The translations under genes were made by a program, and so were the position numbers. From positions 1 through 64,000 of the forward strand of contig NZ_MUNX01000063.1 of the NCBI RefSeq assembly GCF_002001005.1: a stretch of DNA of 64,000 bases, in the 5' to 3' direction. Below the pieces are notes generated by a model. It did no database searches. It worked only from the letters and a program-made list of their open reading frames with translations, and was not told where the DNA came from. This document shows, one piece after another, positions 44,810 to 54,533 of the stretch (within the stretch, counting starts at the first letter, position 1; the number at the start of each line of letters is the position of its first letter). This DNA comes from Flavobacterium sp. A45. GTDB taxonomy: Bacteria > Bacteroidota > Bacteroidia > Flavobacteriales > Flavobacteriaceae.

Positions 44810-46105
44810 TTACTTTTTCTTAACTTCTTCTGATTGAACAAAAACCATATCACCAGAATTCAAATCTTTAGCAACTGTTGTGTATGGCCCAGTAATCACC
44901 ACATCTCCTTTTTTCAAACCAGACATCACTTCAATATTTGTATCATCTTGTATGCCTGTTTTGATGATTCGGATTTTGGCTTTATTACCTACTTTCACAA
45001 AAACACATTCCAGTTTTTTATCACTTTTAATGGCTGGTTTTTTATTTTCAGAATCTGGACCTTCAACTTGACCGATTTTTACCGCTGTCGTATCCGATTT
45101 CACAACAACTGAACTGATTGGAACGTAAACCACATTTGTTTTGGTTGTGGTAATAATATCTACAGTAGCAGTCATCCCTGGTCGGAATGGAGAATATGAA
45201 AGTGGTTTCCCTGCAATCAAATCCTGATAAGAATCTTTAAGAATTCGAACTTTTACTTTAAAATTTGTCACCTGATCGGCAGTTAAGGCCGTACTCGCAG
45301 AATTAGAAATACTGGTAACAACACCTTTAAACTGTTTTTTCAAATAAGCATCTACTTCAACATTGGCCAAATCTCCTACTTTTATTTTTACAATATCATT
45401 TTCGTTAACATCTACTTCAACCTCCATATTGTTTAAGTTGGCAACTCTTAAAAGTTCGGTACCAGCCATTTGCTGTGTCCCCAAAACTCTCTCACCAAGT
45501 TCAACATTCAAAACAGATATTGTCCCATCCGCTGGAGCATAAATCACTGTTCTTCCTAAATTATCTTTAGCTTCATTTACAGTTGCCGAGGCACTTTGCA
45601 CATTATAATAAGCCGATTGTTTACTAGCTTTTGCCACTTCAAAAGCAGAAACAGCCTTGTCCCAATCTGATTTAGAAATAATTCCTTTCTCAAACAATGT
45701 CTTATTTCGCTCATAATTAGCCTTAGCCTCATTAAACGATGCATCAGACTGACTTAAACCTGCTTTAGAGCCTGACAAATTAGCTACACTTCTATTCAAT
45801 CCAGATGTATATAAATCGGGATTTATCTTAACCAACAAATCTCCTTTTTTTACTACTTGTCCTTCTTTTATTGGCAAATCTATAATCTCCCCCGAAACCA
45901 TAGAGGCAATTTTAACCTCTATTTCGGGTTGGATTTTACCCGTTGCCGAAACGGTCTCCACTACTGTACCAGTTTCAACATTGGCAATTTCAACTTCTTT
46001 GCCTTTATCTTTACTCCCTAAAACTCCTGCTTTTGAAAGCCCTATTAATAGTCCAATAATTACTACTGCAGATCCTATTATAATGTAAATTGTTTTTTTT
46101 GACAT
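44810..46105 (-). CDS. Periplasmic adaptor (MacA/HlyD type), second copy in operon
   Basis: Membrane-fusion protein of 431 aa. One N-terminal anchor helix (ending GLSKAGVLG) is followed by the lipoyl-like motif VSGEIIDLPIKEGQVVKKGDLL, a coiled-coil hairpin with repeated Asn/Ala/Lys and a closing beta-barrel. It would link the ABC permeases to the TolC channel. Last gene of a six-gene minus-strand operon, 4 bases after the TolC gene. It differs clearly from the first adaptor (47564-48682). Confidence 0.88.
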   Translation of the reverse strand: MSKKTIYIIIGSAVVIIGLLIGLSKAGVLGSKDKGKEVEIANVETGTVVETVSATGKIQPEIEVKIASMVSGEIIDLPIKEGQVVKKGDLLVKINPDLYTSGLNRSVANLSGSKAGLSQSDASFNEAKANYERNKTLFEKGIISKSDWDKAVSAFEVAKASKQSAYYNVQSASATVNEAKDNLGRTVIYAPADGTISVLNVELGERVLGTQQMAGTELLRVANLNNMEVEVDVNENDIVKIKVGDLANVEVDAYLKKQFKGVVTSISNSASTALTADQVTNFKVKVRILKDSYQDLIAGKPLSYSPFRPGMTATVDIITTTKTNVVYVPISSVVVKSDTTAVKIGQVEGPDSENKKPAIKSDKKLECVFVKVGNKAKIRIIKTGIQDDTNIEVMSGLKKGDVVITGPYTTVAKDLNSGDMVFVQSEEVKKK

Positions 46106-46109
46106 GGTC

Positions 46110-47489
46110 TTATTTTTTCATGATTTGGTCAATTGGAATTCCAAAATAAAATTCTAAAATTTTAATTTTGAAAATATAATCGTATTTGGTTCTTATTACT
46201 TCTGATTGTGCATTGGTCAGTAAAGTTTGCGATTGATTGAAATCGAAAGAATTCATTAAGCCTACTGCATATTTTTCTTTTGAATAATTATAAGCTTCCT
46301 CCCTGTTTTCTAATGCAACGATGGCTGATTCATGAGCATTCATAGCTCCTTTTGCATCGGTAAAAGCAGTATAAACATTTCGTTGCAAATCTAGGTCTTC
46401 TTTCTCTAGTGCAATTTTAGACTTTTCTAAATTAACTTTATTACGATCTACATTATTTCTAACAGACCACCCATTAAAAACAGGAACATTCAATTGCAGT
46501 CCAAAATTCTGACCTTTGTTATCATTCAATTGCGTCCCAAAAGAATCTGCGGGTTTTGTCCCTATTGGCATCCCAGTGTCATCAAAAGCAACAACATCAG
46601 CATAAGAAACTCTTGAATTAAAACCATAAAAAGCTGTTAAAGTTGGCTGAAAAGCACCTTTTGCAATTGCAACATCTTTCTCAGCAATTTCTAAATTTGC
46701 TTGGGCAATTTTCAACTCAGTTCTGCTTTCTTTTGCTTTGGCATATATATCAATCGGTTTAACCGACATAATATTGTTTTCGTCATTAATATTGGTGTCA
46801 TCAATTACATCGAAATCCCAAAATTCTTTTAACTGAAGTAATTGCGCTAAACTCAATTTAGAAATCAACAAGGCATTTTCAGCATTGATAACATTTTGCT
46901 TATTGGTAGCCACCGTTGCTTTTACATCCAATAAATCACCACGGGGAATAGAACCTGCTTTGACCAATTCTTCAGAACGTTTGAATTGCTTTTCGTTAAT
47001 TGCCAATTGCTCATTTTGTACTTTTAGATTTTCTTTATTAAAAAGTACCTGCAAAAATGCATTCGCAACATTCAATGCAATATCTTCCTGCATTTTTACT
47101 AATCTGTATTTGGAGGCAACTATCGAGAGTTTGGCTCTTCGCATGATGTTTTGATTTTGCAATCCTTTGTAAATATCCACCCCAACATTGGCTCCAATAC
47201 CTGTTTGTTGAGTAGTCTGATTTCTCAAGAGACCAGTGGTGATATCTTGGTTCAAACCAATATTCCATGAATGACTTGCATTTAAATTAGCACTTGGCAA
47301 AAAATTACCAAAAGCATCTCTCTTATCAATATTGGATGATATTGTATCCAGTTCCGTATTTTTTATGGAAATATTATTTTTTATGGCATATCTCACACAT
47401 TCTTCCAAAGTCCATGCCTTGGTTTGCGCTTGAGCCGAAAGTCCGATCAGGAAAACAAAAGCGATACTTATATAATTTATTTTTCTCAT
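46110..47489 (-). CDS. TolC family outer-membrane efflux protein
   Basis: Protein of 459 aa from the ATG at 47489. Its signal peptide ends SAQAQ; the two outer-membrane efflux repeats that follow start TKAWTLEECVRYAIKNNISI and contain long helices with Asn/Lys heptads. It makes the exit duct of the tripartite exporter. I rejected an upstream start because it would precede the signal peptide by ten residues. Confidence 0.9.
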   Translation of the reverse strand: MRKINYISIAFVFLIGLSAQAQTKAWTLEECVRYAIKNNISIKNTELDTISSNIDKRDAFGNFLPSANLNASHSWNIGLNQDITTGLLRNQTTQQTGIGANVGVDIYKGLQNQNIMRRAKLSIVASKYRLVKMQEDIALNVANAFLQVLFNKENLKVQNEQLAINEKQFKRSEELVKAGSIPRGDLLDVKATVATNKQNVINAENALLISKLSLAQLLQLKEFWDFDVIDDTNINDENNIMSVKPIDIYAKAKESRTELKIAQANLEIAEKDVAIAKGAFQPTLTAFYGFNSRVSYADVVAFDDTGMPIGTKPADSFGTQLNDNKGQNFGLQLNVPVFNGWSVRNNVDRNKVNLEKSKIALEKEDLDLQRNVYTAFTDAKGAMNAHESAIVALENREEAYNYSKEKYAVGLMNSFDFNQSQTLLTNAQSEVIRTKYDYIFKIKILEFYFGIPIDQIMKK

Positions 47490-47563
47490 TTGTAATGGAA
47501 TAAAACGCAGCAAATACACTGCATATATTTAACTTAATTTGCTTTTCGAAAATACTTCAGTGA

Positions 47564-48682
47564 TTAATTTGGTTTTGCTTCCTCAGTTTTCAATCCTTGA
47601 TTCCAAACTTTTATTTTGTCTGAAGCTTTAAGACCGCTTTTTACTTCTACATAAATTCCGTCACTAACACCCAATGTGATGTCTTTTCTTTGAAACTTTT
47701 GTGGTCCTGTTTGAATTTCTACATATGGTTTTAATGTTTTTTTATCAAATTGAACTAACGATTCTTTTAAAGCTTGTACTTTATCCGCTTTTTCCAGAAT
47801 GATAGAAGCATTGGCACTTAAACCTGCTCTAATAAAAGTATTATCTCTATTGGTTAAAGTCGCCTTAATTTCAAATTGGATAGCTCCGTTTTCTGTTTTC
47901 CCTTTTGGTGCTATATCGGTCAAGACAGCAGTAAATTTTTTGTTTTCAATGGCTCCAACAGTAATTTCGATAGGCATATTTAACTTAATTTTCCCTACTT
48001 CAGATTCATCCACTTTACCTACAAAAATCATTCTACCTACATCAGCAACACTTGCAATTGTTGTTCCTTCATTAAAATTATTACTTTCAATTACTTGGTT
48101 CCCCACTTTTACTGGAACATCTAACACCATCCCATTTACAGTAGAACGAATCAAAGTATTGGCATAATTTCCTAATCCGGAAGCTGTCCCTGTTTTTACG
48201 ATATCAAATCCTTGTGTCGATGCATAATAATTTTGTTTAGCCTGATTATATGCTAATTGTGCTGCATCAAAATCATTGGCAGAAATTACTCCTTTATCAA
48301 ACAACGTTTTTTGTCTTTGAAATAATTTTTCTTGGTTATCCAATTCAATTTTTGCAGTTTTCACTTGATTTTGTGAATTGTTCAAACTTGAAACATTGGC
48401 AACCACTTTAATTTTGGCAATCATATCGCCAGCTTTTACTGATTCTCCAGCTTTGATATATACAGCTTCAATAATTCCGGAAATATTTGGCTTGATTAAA
48501 ACCTCCTCGTCTGGGACAATATTCCCTGTCGCTAATGTACTTTTTACAATAGTTTTCACTTCTACTTTATCGGTTTCAAAAACGATAGGCGATTCTTGGT
48601 TTTTGGCATATAAATAATATAGTGCCCCGAAAAAAACTATTGCAATTAAAATCAATATGGTTATGGTTACTCCTTTTTTCAT
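47564..48682 (-). CDS. Periplasmic adaptor (MacA/HlyD type), first copy in operon
   Basis: Membrane-fusion protein of 372 aa with one N-terminal membrane helix, the lipoyl motif ISGIIEAVYIKAGESVKAGDMI, a coiled-coil hairpin (about 100-150) and beta-barrel. Pairs with the ABC permeases upstream. A second adaptor lies two genes downstream, so the operon encodes two different ones. Confidence 0.9.
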   Translation of the reverse strand: MKKGVTITILILIAIVFFGALYYLYAKNQESPIVFETDKVEVKTIVKSTLATGNIVPDEEVLIKPNISGIIEAVYIKAGESVKAGDMIAKIKVVANVSSLNNSQNQVKTAKIELDNQEKLFQRQKTLFDKGVISANDFDAAQLAYNQAKQNYYASTQGFDIVKTGTASGLGNYANTLIRSTVNGMVLDVPVKVGNQVIESNNFNEGTTIASVADVGRMIFVGKVDESEVGKIKLNMPIEITVGAIENKKFTAVLTDIAPKGKTENGAIQFEIKATLTNRDNTFIRAGLSANASIILEKADKVQALKESLVQFDKKTLKPYVEIQTGPQKFQRKDITLGVSDGIYVEVKSGLKASDKIKVWNQGLKTEEAKPN

Positions 48683-48728
48683 TTTGTATTGTTTTTTATT
48701 CGATTATTATTGTTTTTTGATTGAGTTA

Positions 48729-49991
48729 TTATTCAGCTCTTAGAGCATCAACAGGTTTAATATTTATGGCTGTCTGTGCCGGGATGAATCCAGCCAATAG
48801 TCCAGAGCCCACTAAAATTAGTAAAGCAATAAAAACAACCACTAAATCTACGCTTGGATTAATAAACATCATCCCTTCTGTAGGCATCGTTGACAAAATC
48901 ATATTCAGTATGGCCAGCAAGCCAGTTGCTATTGCGATACCAAACATTCCCGCAATTATGGTTAAAAAAATTGCTTCTAATAATATCTGGGATCGAATGG
49001 CTCCAGGAGTTGCTCCTAGCGCTCGTCTAATTCCTATTTCATTTGTTCGTTCTTTTACAACAATCAGCATAATATTAGAAATCCCGATAATACCCGATAA
49101 CAGAACCAAAGTTCCAACAAAATAGGCAATGAATTTAAGAACATTAAACAAATCCTGCACCTTTTGAAATTCGGCAAATAAATCAAAATTACCAACTGCT
49201 CTTTCATCATCCGGATGAATAGAATGTCTTTCTCTCATGAATGCCAAAATACCAGGTCTAAGTTCAGTAATTGAGGCATCATCATTTGCAGTAAGAGCCA
49301 TCCAGCCTACTTTATCTCCAAAATTAAACGCTTGCTGAAAAGCGGTGAAAGGGATGAAAATGTTTTTTTGTGCTTGTTCTGCATTTCCATTATTGCCTTT
49401 ACTTTTGTAAACACCAACCACCATAAAATTGACACCGTTTATTTTGATGTAAGATCCTATGACTTCTTCAGCACTTACATACAATTCTTTGATAACGCCA
49501 CTGCCTATAATTGCTACTTTTCGTCTTGCCAATATATCCTGATGATTCACAAAACGCCCCTTAACAATATCCATTTGCTCTTGTTTTACTAATTCTGGAT
49601 AATCTCCATAAATAGTATAAGCCCCTGTTTTTATTCCTCTTACTACATTACTCACACCATTGAAGTCACCCAATTGGTTACGCGGAGATACATATAATAA
49701 ATCTGGGAATTTTTGTTTTAAGGCATCTACATCACTGTTTCTAAAATCATATCGGCGTGTTTTTGGTAATCCTTTATACGCTTTTGAGGTAGTTTGAGTC
49801 CACATAAACATGGTATTTGTTGCAATACCGTCAAATCCTTTTCTGATGCCATTTTCAAGACCATTTGATGCGGCCAATAAAATCACCAAAATAAATATAC
49901 CCCAAAACACTCCAAAAGCCGTAAGCAGCGTTCGGAAGGTATTGGCAGTTAATGCCTCTAAAATTTCATTCCATTTTTCTCTATCAAACAT
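48729..49991 (-). CDS. MacB-type ABC transporter permease, second copy
   Basis: Protein of 420 aa with an N-terminal membrane helix, a large periplasmic MacB_PCD domain (about 45-255) and a C-terminal FtsX-like unit of three helices with the signature VVKERTNEIGIRRALGATPG. Unlike E. coli MacB, the ATPase is a separate protein. The end PVDALRAE is typical. Two bases separate it from the first permease. Confidence 0.92.
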   Translation of the reverse strand: MFDREKWNEILEALTANTFRTLLTAFGVFWGIFILVILLAASNGLENGIRKGFDGIATNTMFMWTQTTSKAYKGLPKTRRYDFRNSDVDALKQKFPDLLYVSPRNQLGDFNGVSNVVRGIKTGAYTIYGDYPELVKQEQMDIVKGRFVNHQDILARRKVAIIGSGVIKELYVSAEEVIGSYIKINGVNFMVVGVYKSKGNNGNAEQAQKNIFIPFTAFQQAFNFGDKVGWMALTANDDASITELRPGILAFMRERHSIHPDDERAVGNFDLFAEFQKVQDLFNVLKFIAYFVGTLVLLSGIIGISNIMLIVVKERTNEIGIRRALGATPGAIRSQILLEAIFLTIIAGMFGIAIATGLLAILNMILSTMPTEGMMFINPSVDLVVVFIALLILVGSGLLAGFIPAQTAINIKPVDALRAE

Positions 49992-49993
49992 AA

Positions 49994-51238
49994 TTATTCG
50001 TCTCTAAGTGCTACAATAGGTCTAATTTTGGCCGCTCTAAAAGCTGGTATAAATCCAGCCAAAGCACCTGCCACTACCAAAACGATTAAGGTTGATATCG
50101 CCACCGTAAAATCTACTTGCGGATTCACAAAATATTCACTTTGGGCATGGGGTCCAATTAATTCTAAAAGTGATAATCCTGTTAATAAACCTAGAAAACC
50201 TGATATAGTGGTAATAAAAATAGATTCATGCAAAATCATTATAATAATTGAAATCGGAGAAGCTCCTAACGCTTTTCGAATTCCAATTTCCTTGGTTCTT
50301 TCTTTTACAATAATCATCATAATATTACTTACCCCAACAACACCAGCTATAATGGTACAGATTCCTACCCACCAAAAAAACAATCGAATATAAAGGTTCA
50401 AATCATAAAATTTCTTGGCTTCGACAGTGGTGTTAAAAATACCTATAGCACTTTCATCATCAGGAGCAACTCCGTTTTTGGCCCTTAAAAGCTGTGCTAA
50501 ACCTGAAGTGAATTTTTCTCCTTCAGCCAAAGCTTCTTCATAGGTATCTTTCTTCTTAAGAGTATAAAACATATTGTTGATTTTATCTCCTCCGCCATAC
50601 ACCTTTTGCGCAGTGGTCAAAGGCAAAAATGCTCTTGCTTCTTCTCTTTCTCCTCCTGGATCGGTAAAAACCCCAATCACTTTGAAATTAATATTATTAA
50701 TCACAATCTGTTCTCCTATGGGATTTTTTTCTTTGAATAGATCCAACTTTAATTTCATCCCAATTACTGCAACTTTTTCGTCATTTGAAAGGTCATTTGC
50801 ATTTATGAATCTACCTTGAACTACCGTAGCATTTTCAATACCTTGATAATCTGGATTTACGCCTCGATATTGGTAGTTCCCAGACTCTTTACCATAACTC
50901 ATGGTTATACCCCAAGCATTATAAGTCGATGTGTTTTTATCAAATTTATCTCCATATTTTTGAACCGAAATATCGTAATCGCTATTTCTAAACTGTATTT
51001 GCCTTCCAGGGTTCATCCCTTTATACGCTTTTGTAGTTGCCCCCGACCAAACTTCTATAATTCCGGCAGCATCACGTTCAAATTGCTTTTCAATTCCATT
51101 TTGCAGTCCTTTACCAACTCCAAGAAGAATCACCAAAATAAAAATCCCTGAAGCCACAGAAACTCCCGTAAGAAAGGTTCTCAGTTTATTCTTGGAGATT
51201 GCCTCAAATATTTCTTGCCAGCGTTCTATATTAAACAT
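49994..51238 (-). CDS. MacB-type ABC transporter permease, first copy
   Basis: Protein of 414 aa with the same plan as its neighbour: N-terminal helix, MacB_PCD domain and FtsX unit with VVKERTKEIGIRKALGASPI. The two permeases are paralogues and could form a heterodimer. Its start overlaps the ATPase gene by eight bases, indicating translational coupling. Confidence 0.92.
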   Translation of the reverse strand: MFNIERWQEIFEAISKNKLRTFLTGVSVASGIFILVILLGVGKGLQNGIEKQFERDAAGIIEVWSGATTKAYKGMNPGRQIQFRNSDYDISVQKYGDKFDKNTSTYNAWGITMSYGKESGNYQYRGVNPDYQGIENATVVQGRFINANDLSNDEKVAVIGMKLKLDLFKEKNPIGEQIVINNINFKVIGVFTDPGGEREEARAFLPLTTAQKVYGGGDKINNMFYTLKKKDTYEEALAEGEKFTSGLAQLLRAKNGVAPDDESAIGIFNTTVEAKKFYDLNLYIRLFFWWVGICTIIAGVVGVSNIMMIIVKERTKEIGIRKALGASPISIIIMILHESIFITTISGFLGLLTGLSLLELIGPHAQSEYFVNPQVDFTVAISTLIVLVVAGALAGFIPAFRAAKIRPIVALRDE

Positions 51239-51932
51239 AAGAAGAAGCTCTAACTTGTTCTACCATTTTATCGTCAATGATTAGTCCGTCTTTCAAGACT
51301 ACATTTCTTTTGCACATTGCGGCAATATCAGGCTCGTGTGTTACTATCAAAATAGTTTTACCTTCATCATTAATCCCTTGAATCAACTCCATTACTTCAT
51401 AAGAAGTCAATGTATCTAATGCTCCCGTAGGTTCATCGGCCAATAACACTTTTGGGTTGGAGGCCAAAGCTCTGGCAATTGCCACACGCTGTTTTTGTCC
51501 TCCGGAAAGTTCATTTGGTAAATGGTGTGAATGAGAAGCTAGACCAACTTTCTCAAGATATTTCATTGCAATCTCATTGCGTTCTTTCCTTTTTACACCT
51601 TGATAATACAACGGCAAAGCCACATTATCCAATGCACTTTTGTAATTAATCAAGTTGAAAGATTGAAAAACAAAACCAAGAAATTGGTTTCTATATTTTG
51701 AAGCAAGAGTTTCATTTAATTTTTTGATGGGCACATTGTCCAATGTATAAAGTCCCGAATCGGCTTCATCAAGAATTCCTAGAATATTCAATAAAGTAGA
51801 TTTTCCTGATCCGGACGAACCCATAATAGCAACCAATTCCCCTTCTTTTATACTGAAATTAATTCCTTTTAGCACATGCAACTCGGAATGTCCCATTTTG
51901 TATGATTTGTGTAAGTCTTTAATTTCAATCAT
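51231..51932 (-). CDS. ABC transporter ATP-binding protein (MacB/LolD type)
   Basis: ATPase of 233 aa with Walker A GSSGSGKST, the Q-loop in FVFQSFNLI, signature LSGGQKQRVAIARAL, Walker B VLLADEPTGALD and switch His in VTHEPD. First gene of the export operon. Energises the two permeases that follow. The substrate could be a peptide, lipid or drug; sequence alone does not say. Confidence 0.94.
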   Translation of the reverse strand: MIEIKDLHKSYKMGHSELHVLKGINFSIKEGELVAIMGSSGSGKSTLLNILGILDEADSGLYTLDNVPIKKLNETLASKYRNQFLGFVFQSFNLINYKSALDNVALPLYYQGVKRKERNEIAMKYLEKVGLASHSHHLPNELSGGQKQRVAIARALASNPKVLLADEPTGALDTLTSYEVMELIQGINDEGKTILIVTHEPDIAAMCKRNVVLKDGLIIDDKMVEQVRASSYV

Positions 51933-52147
51933 GATTTCGTTTTTTGATGCAATAGTATTTATCTTCTAAAAATAGTACTAAGAAAAATGGATTATAAAAT
52001 TACTAATTAAATCTACAGACCTTTTTATTTATTTTATAATTGGCCGCATAATTCGCAAATCATTAGTACTTCTTCCAACCAATTATTTCTTAAGCACATT
52101 TCATAAGACTTATATCCCATTAAAATGTTACACCCTTTACGAAAAAA

Positions 52148-52169
52148 TATATTTGATTTGTTAAGTTTG
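52148..52169 (+). promoter_or_regulatory. Two candidate -7 elements for the DUF4403 gene
   Basis: TATATTTG (52148-52155) and TAAGTTTG (52162-52169) both match TAnnTTTG, 20-35 bases before the ATG at 52189. The 256-base gap to the divergent ABC operon holds nothing else I recognise. Confidence 0.45.
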
Positions 52170-52188
52170 TACTCAAAACACCATACAA

Positions 52189-53604
52189 ATGCTAAAACAA
52201 CTAACTATTCTAATTATTTTCTTATCAGGATTAGCACTAACAACTAGCTGTTCCTCAACTTCCCAAAAATTAGAAGCCTTAAAACCCGAACCGGACGATG
52301 CGGTGCCACTTACCTACACAAATGTACCCTCGTACATCAACTTACCTGTAAATATTAAACTAAAAGATATTGAAAACCAGACCAACATTTTACTGAATGG
52401 TTTAATCTATGAAGACAACACTATTGAAGATGACAATATCGAAATTAAAGTATGGAAACAGGCTCCAATAACAATTACCAATGACCATGGAAAAGAAGGC
52501 GAAAAAATAAAAACCGTTTTGCCTTTAAAAGTTTGGGTAAAATACAGAATTGGAACAAAAACCATGGGAGTTGATTTGTATAAAACTCAAGAATTCAATC
52601 TAAACGGAGTAGTCACTTTATTAAGTAGCGTAAGTTTAAACAACTGGAGATTAAGCTCAAAAACAACTTTAAAATCACTTGATTGGGTTGAAAGTCCAAC
52701 AATGACTGTTTTTGGAAAAAATATGCCCGTAACCTATCTTATCAATCCTGCTGTAGGTCTTTTTAAATCAAAAATTGAAAATAACATTGACAAAGCAATC
52801 GAAAATTCGATGGATTTCAAACCCAATGTAATGGAAGCGCTATCCAAGATATGTACCCCTCTTGAAATGAGTGCCGAATATAAAAGCTGGCTCAGAATCG
52901 TTCCGATAGAAGTATATTCGACCAATGCTAAACTAAAGAATGATTCTTTTTTACTCAATATGGGTATGAAATGCAACATGGAAACTTCGATTGGTAAAAA
53001 ACCCGAATCAAAATTTGAAGCCAATAAAATTGCGCTAAAAGCAGTAGAAAAAATCCCAGAACAAATTTCGGCTAATATCGCAGCTGTTTCAACCTATCAA
53101 GAGGCTTCAAAAATAATGACTTCCAATTTTGCCGGGCAAGAATTTGGAACTGGAAGCAAAAAAGTAACAGTGAAAAATGTGGCACTTTGGCACAAAAACG
53201 GAAAATTAGTAATCGCATTGGATCTTTTAGGTTCTGTAAACGGAATAATTTATCTGAATGGAGTTCCGCAGTACAATGACACAACAAAAGAAATTTATTT
53301 TGACAAATTGGATTATGTATTGGACACCAAAAGCCGATTAATGCGAACCGCAAACTGGCTGGCACAGGGAATTATTTTGAAGAAAATTGAAGAAAATTGC
53401 CGCTATTCGATTAAACAAAACCTAGACGAAGCCAAACAAAATATGATGATTTATCTTAAAAACTATTCACCTATGCCCGGCGTTTTCATTAATGGAAAAA
53501 TGGAAGACATTCAATTTCAAAAAATAGAGCTAACCAACCAAGCAATGATTGCTTTTATAAAAGTAAACGGAAACATAAACATTGCAATCGATGGACTGAA
53601 ATAA
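52189..53604 (+). CDS. DUF4403 family lipoprotein
   Basis: Lipoprotein of 471 aa with signal sequence and C21 (LTTSCSS). The long beta-rich body opens SYINLPVNIKLKDIENQTN and matches DUF4403, whose fold is thought to resemble tubular lipid-binding (TULIP-like) proteins. Function not known. It is convergent with the cytochrome oxidase assembly operon through a shared terminator. Confidence 0.8.
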   Translation: MLKQLTILIIFLSGLALTTSCSSTSQKLEALKPEPDDAVPLTYTNVPSYINLPVNIKLKDIENQTNILLNGLIYEDNTIEDDNIEIKVWKQAPITITNDHGKEGEKIKTVLPLKVWVKYRIGTKTMGVDLYKTQEFNLNGVVTLLSSVSLNNWRLSSKTTLKSLDWVESPTMTVFGKNMPVTYLINPAVGLFKSKIENNIDKAIENSMDFKPNVMEALSKICTPLEMSAEYKSWLRIVPIEVYSTNAKLKNDSFLLNMGMKCNMETSIGKKPESKFEANKIALKAVEKIPEQISANIAAVSTYQEASKIMTSNFAGQEFGTGSKKVTVKNVALWHKNGKLVIALDLLGSVNGIIYLNGVPQYNDTTKEIYFDKLDYVLDTKSRLMRTANWLAQGIILKKIEENCRYSIKQNLDEAKQNMMIYLKNYSPMPGVFINGKMEDIQFQKIELTNQAMIAFIKVNGNINIAIDGLK

Positions 53605-53637
53605 GAGTAAACAGTTTTCAGTATTTAGTAGCCAGTA

Positions 53638-53680
53638 AAAAAGTCAGTCTCGAATAATGTTTTCAAGACTGACTTTTTTA
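53638..53680. terminator. Bidirectional terminator between DUF4403 and the oxidase operon
   Basis: Perfect 13-base arms aaaaagtcagtct (53638-53650) and agactgacttttt (53666-53678). Confidence 0.88.
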
Positions 53681-53703
53681 TTGTGATTGCAATTGATATT
53701 AAT

Positions 53704-53940
53704 CTACTGTTTCTTCTTTTTCATTCTATAAATATAATAACCAAGCGCTCCAACAAGCACATAAGGTATCACCATAAGATAAACGATTCCATCATTAACC
53801 GCAGCAGCTTGATTTTTGTTTTCATCGCCAGTTAAAGCTGCACGGCACATAGCACATTGCGCATTAGACGAAATCCCAATAAAGAAAAAACAAATTCCAA
53901 AAAGAACGGTCTTGATTTTGTGATTTACTTTTTTAAACAT
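53704..53940 (-). CDS. Small membrane protein with exported CxxC motif
   Basis: Protein of 78 aa. A signal sequence or first membrane helix ends SSNAQ, then CAMC (C29, C32) just beyond the membrane, a short loop and a second membrane helix (VYLMVIPYVLVGALGYYIY) before a Lys-rich end. It overlaps the DUF420 gene by eight bases and ends the oxidase operon. The CxxC facing the periplasm and the neighbouring SCO gene suggest copper or thiol chemistry in oxidase assembly, by inference only. Confidence 0.72.
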   Translation of the reverse strand: MFKKVNHKIKTVLFGICFFFIGISSNAQCAMCRAALTGDENKNQAAAVNDGIVYLMVIPYVLVGALGYYIYRMKKKKQ

Positions 53941-54472
53941 AATAAGGCGAAATCATTAAATACACAATTACTCCGGTAACGGCAACATACAACCAAATTG
54001 GAAAAGTAATTTTGGCAATTTTTTTATGTTTATCAAATTTACTGGCCAAGGCACGAACGTAAGTTATCAAAACCAATGGTATTATGGCAATTGATAAAAT
54101 AATATGAGTAATCAAAATAAAGAAATATACATATTTCAAAACTCCTTCTCCACCGTATTTTGTCGAATCTGCAGTCATGTGATAAGCAACATACATTACC
54201 AAAAAAGCAACTGAACATCCAATAGCCATCTTCATCAATAGCTCGTGACGCTTTCTATTTCCGTTTTTAATAGCCAATACCGCAGCAACCAACAACACAG
54301 CAGTTATTCCATTTACAGTGGCGTAAATAGGCGGTAAAAACGACAGAGGCGCAACATCAATTCCAAAATCTTTTAGTTTCACTTTAAATAGAACTGCAAC
54401 TGCAAGAGGAATTACAATTGACAGCAACACAATCCATTTATTATACTTCTTTTCTATAGTATTATCTTCCAT
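53933..54472 (-). CDS. DUF420 family membrane protein
   Basis: Integral membrane protein of 179 aa with about five hydrophobic segments and the family motifs SFLPPIYATVNGITAVLL and the His-bearing KRHELLMKMAI and AYHMTADSTKYGG. DUF420 is regularly next to cytochrome oxidase assembly genes and resembles CtaM-type assembly factors. The exact role is unproven. Confidence 0.85.
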   Translation of the reverse strand: MEDNTIEKKYNKWIVLLSIVIPLAVAVLFKVKLKDFGIDVAPLSFLPPIYATVNGITAVLLVAAVLAIKNGNRKRHELLMKMAIGCSVAFLVMYVAYHMTADSTKYGGEGVLKYVYFFILITHIILSIAIIPLVLITYVRALASKFDKHKKIAKITFPIWLYVAVTGVIVYLMISPYYV

Positions 54473-54533
54473 TCTATTTTATCAATCTTTTTTTCTAATT
54501 TCTATGTTCTAAATTCTATTCTGCAACCTATCT

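Noticed and set aside
53638-53680. Hairpin as a regulatory RNA element
   Set aside because: The symmetric A and T flanks between convergent genes are fully explained by a bidirectional terminator.
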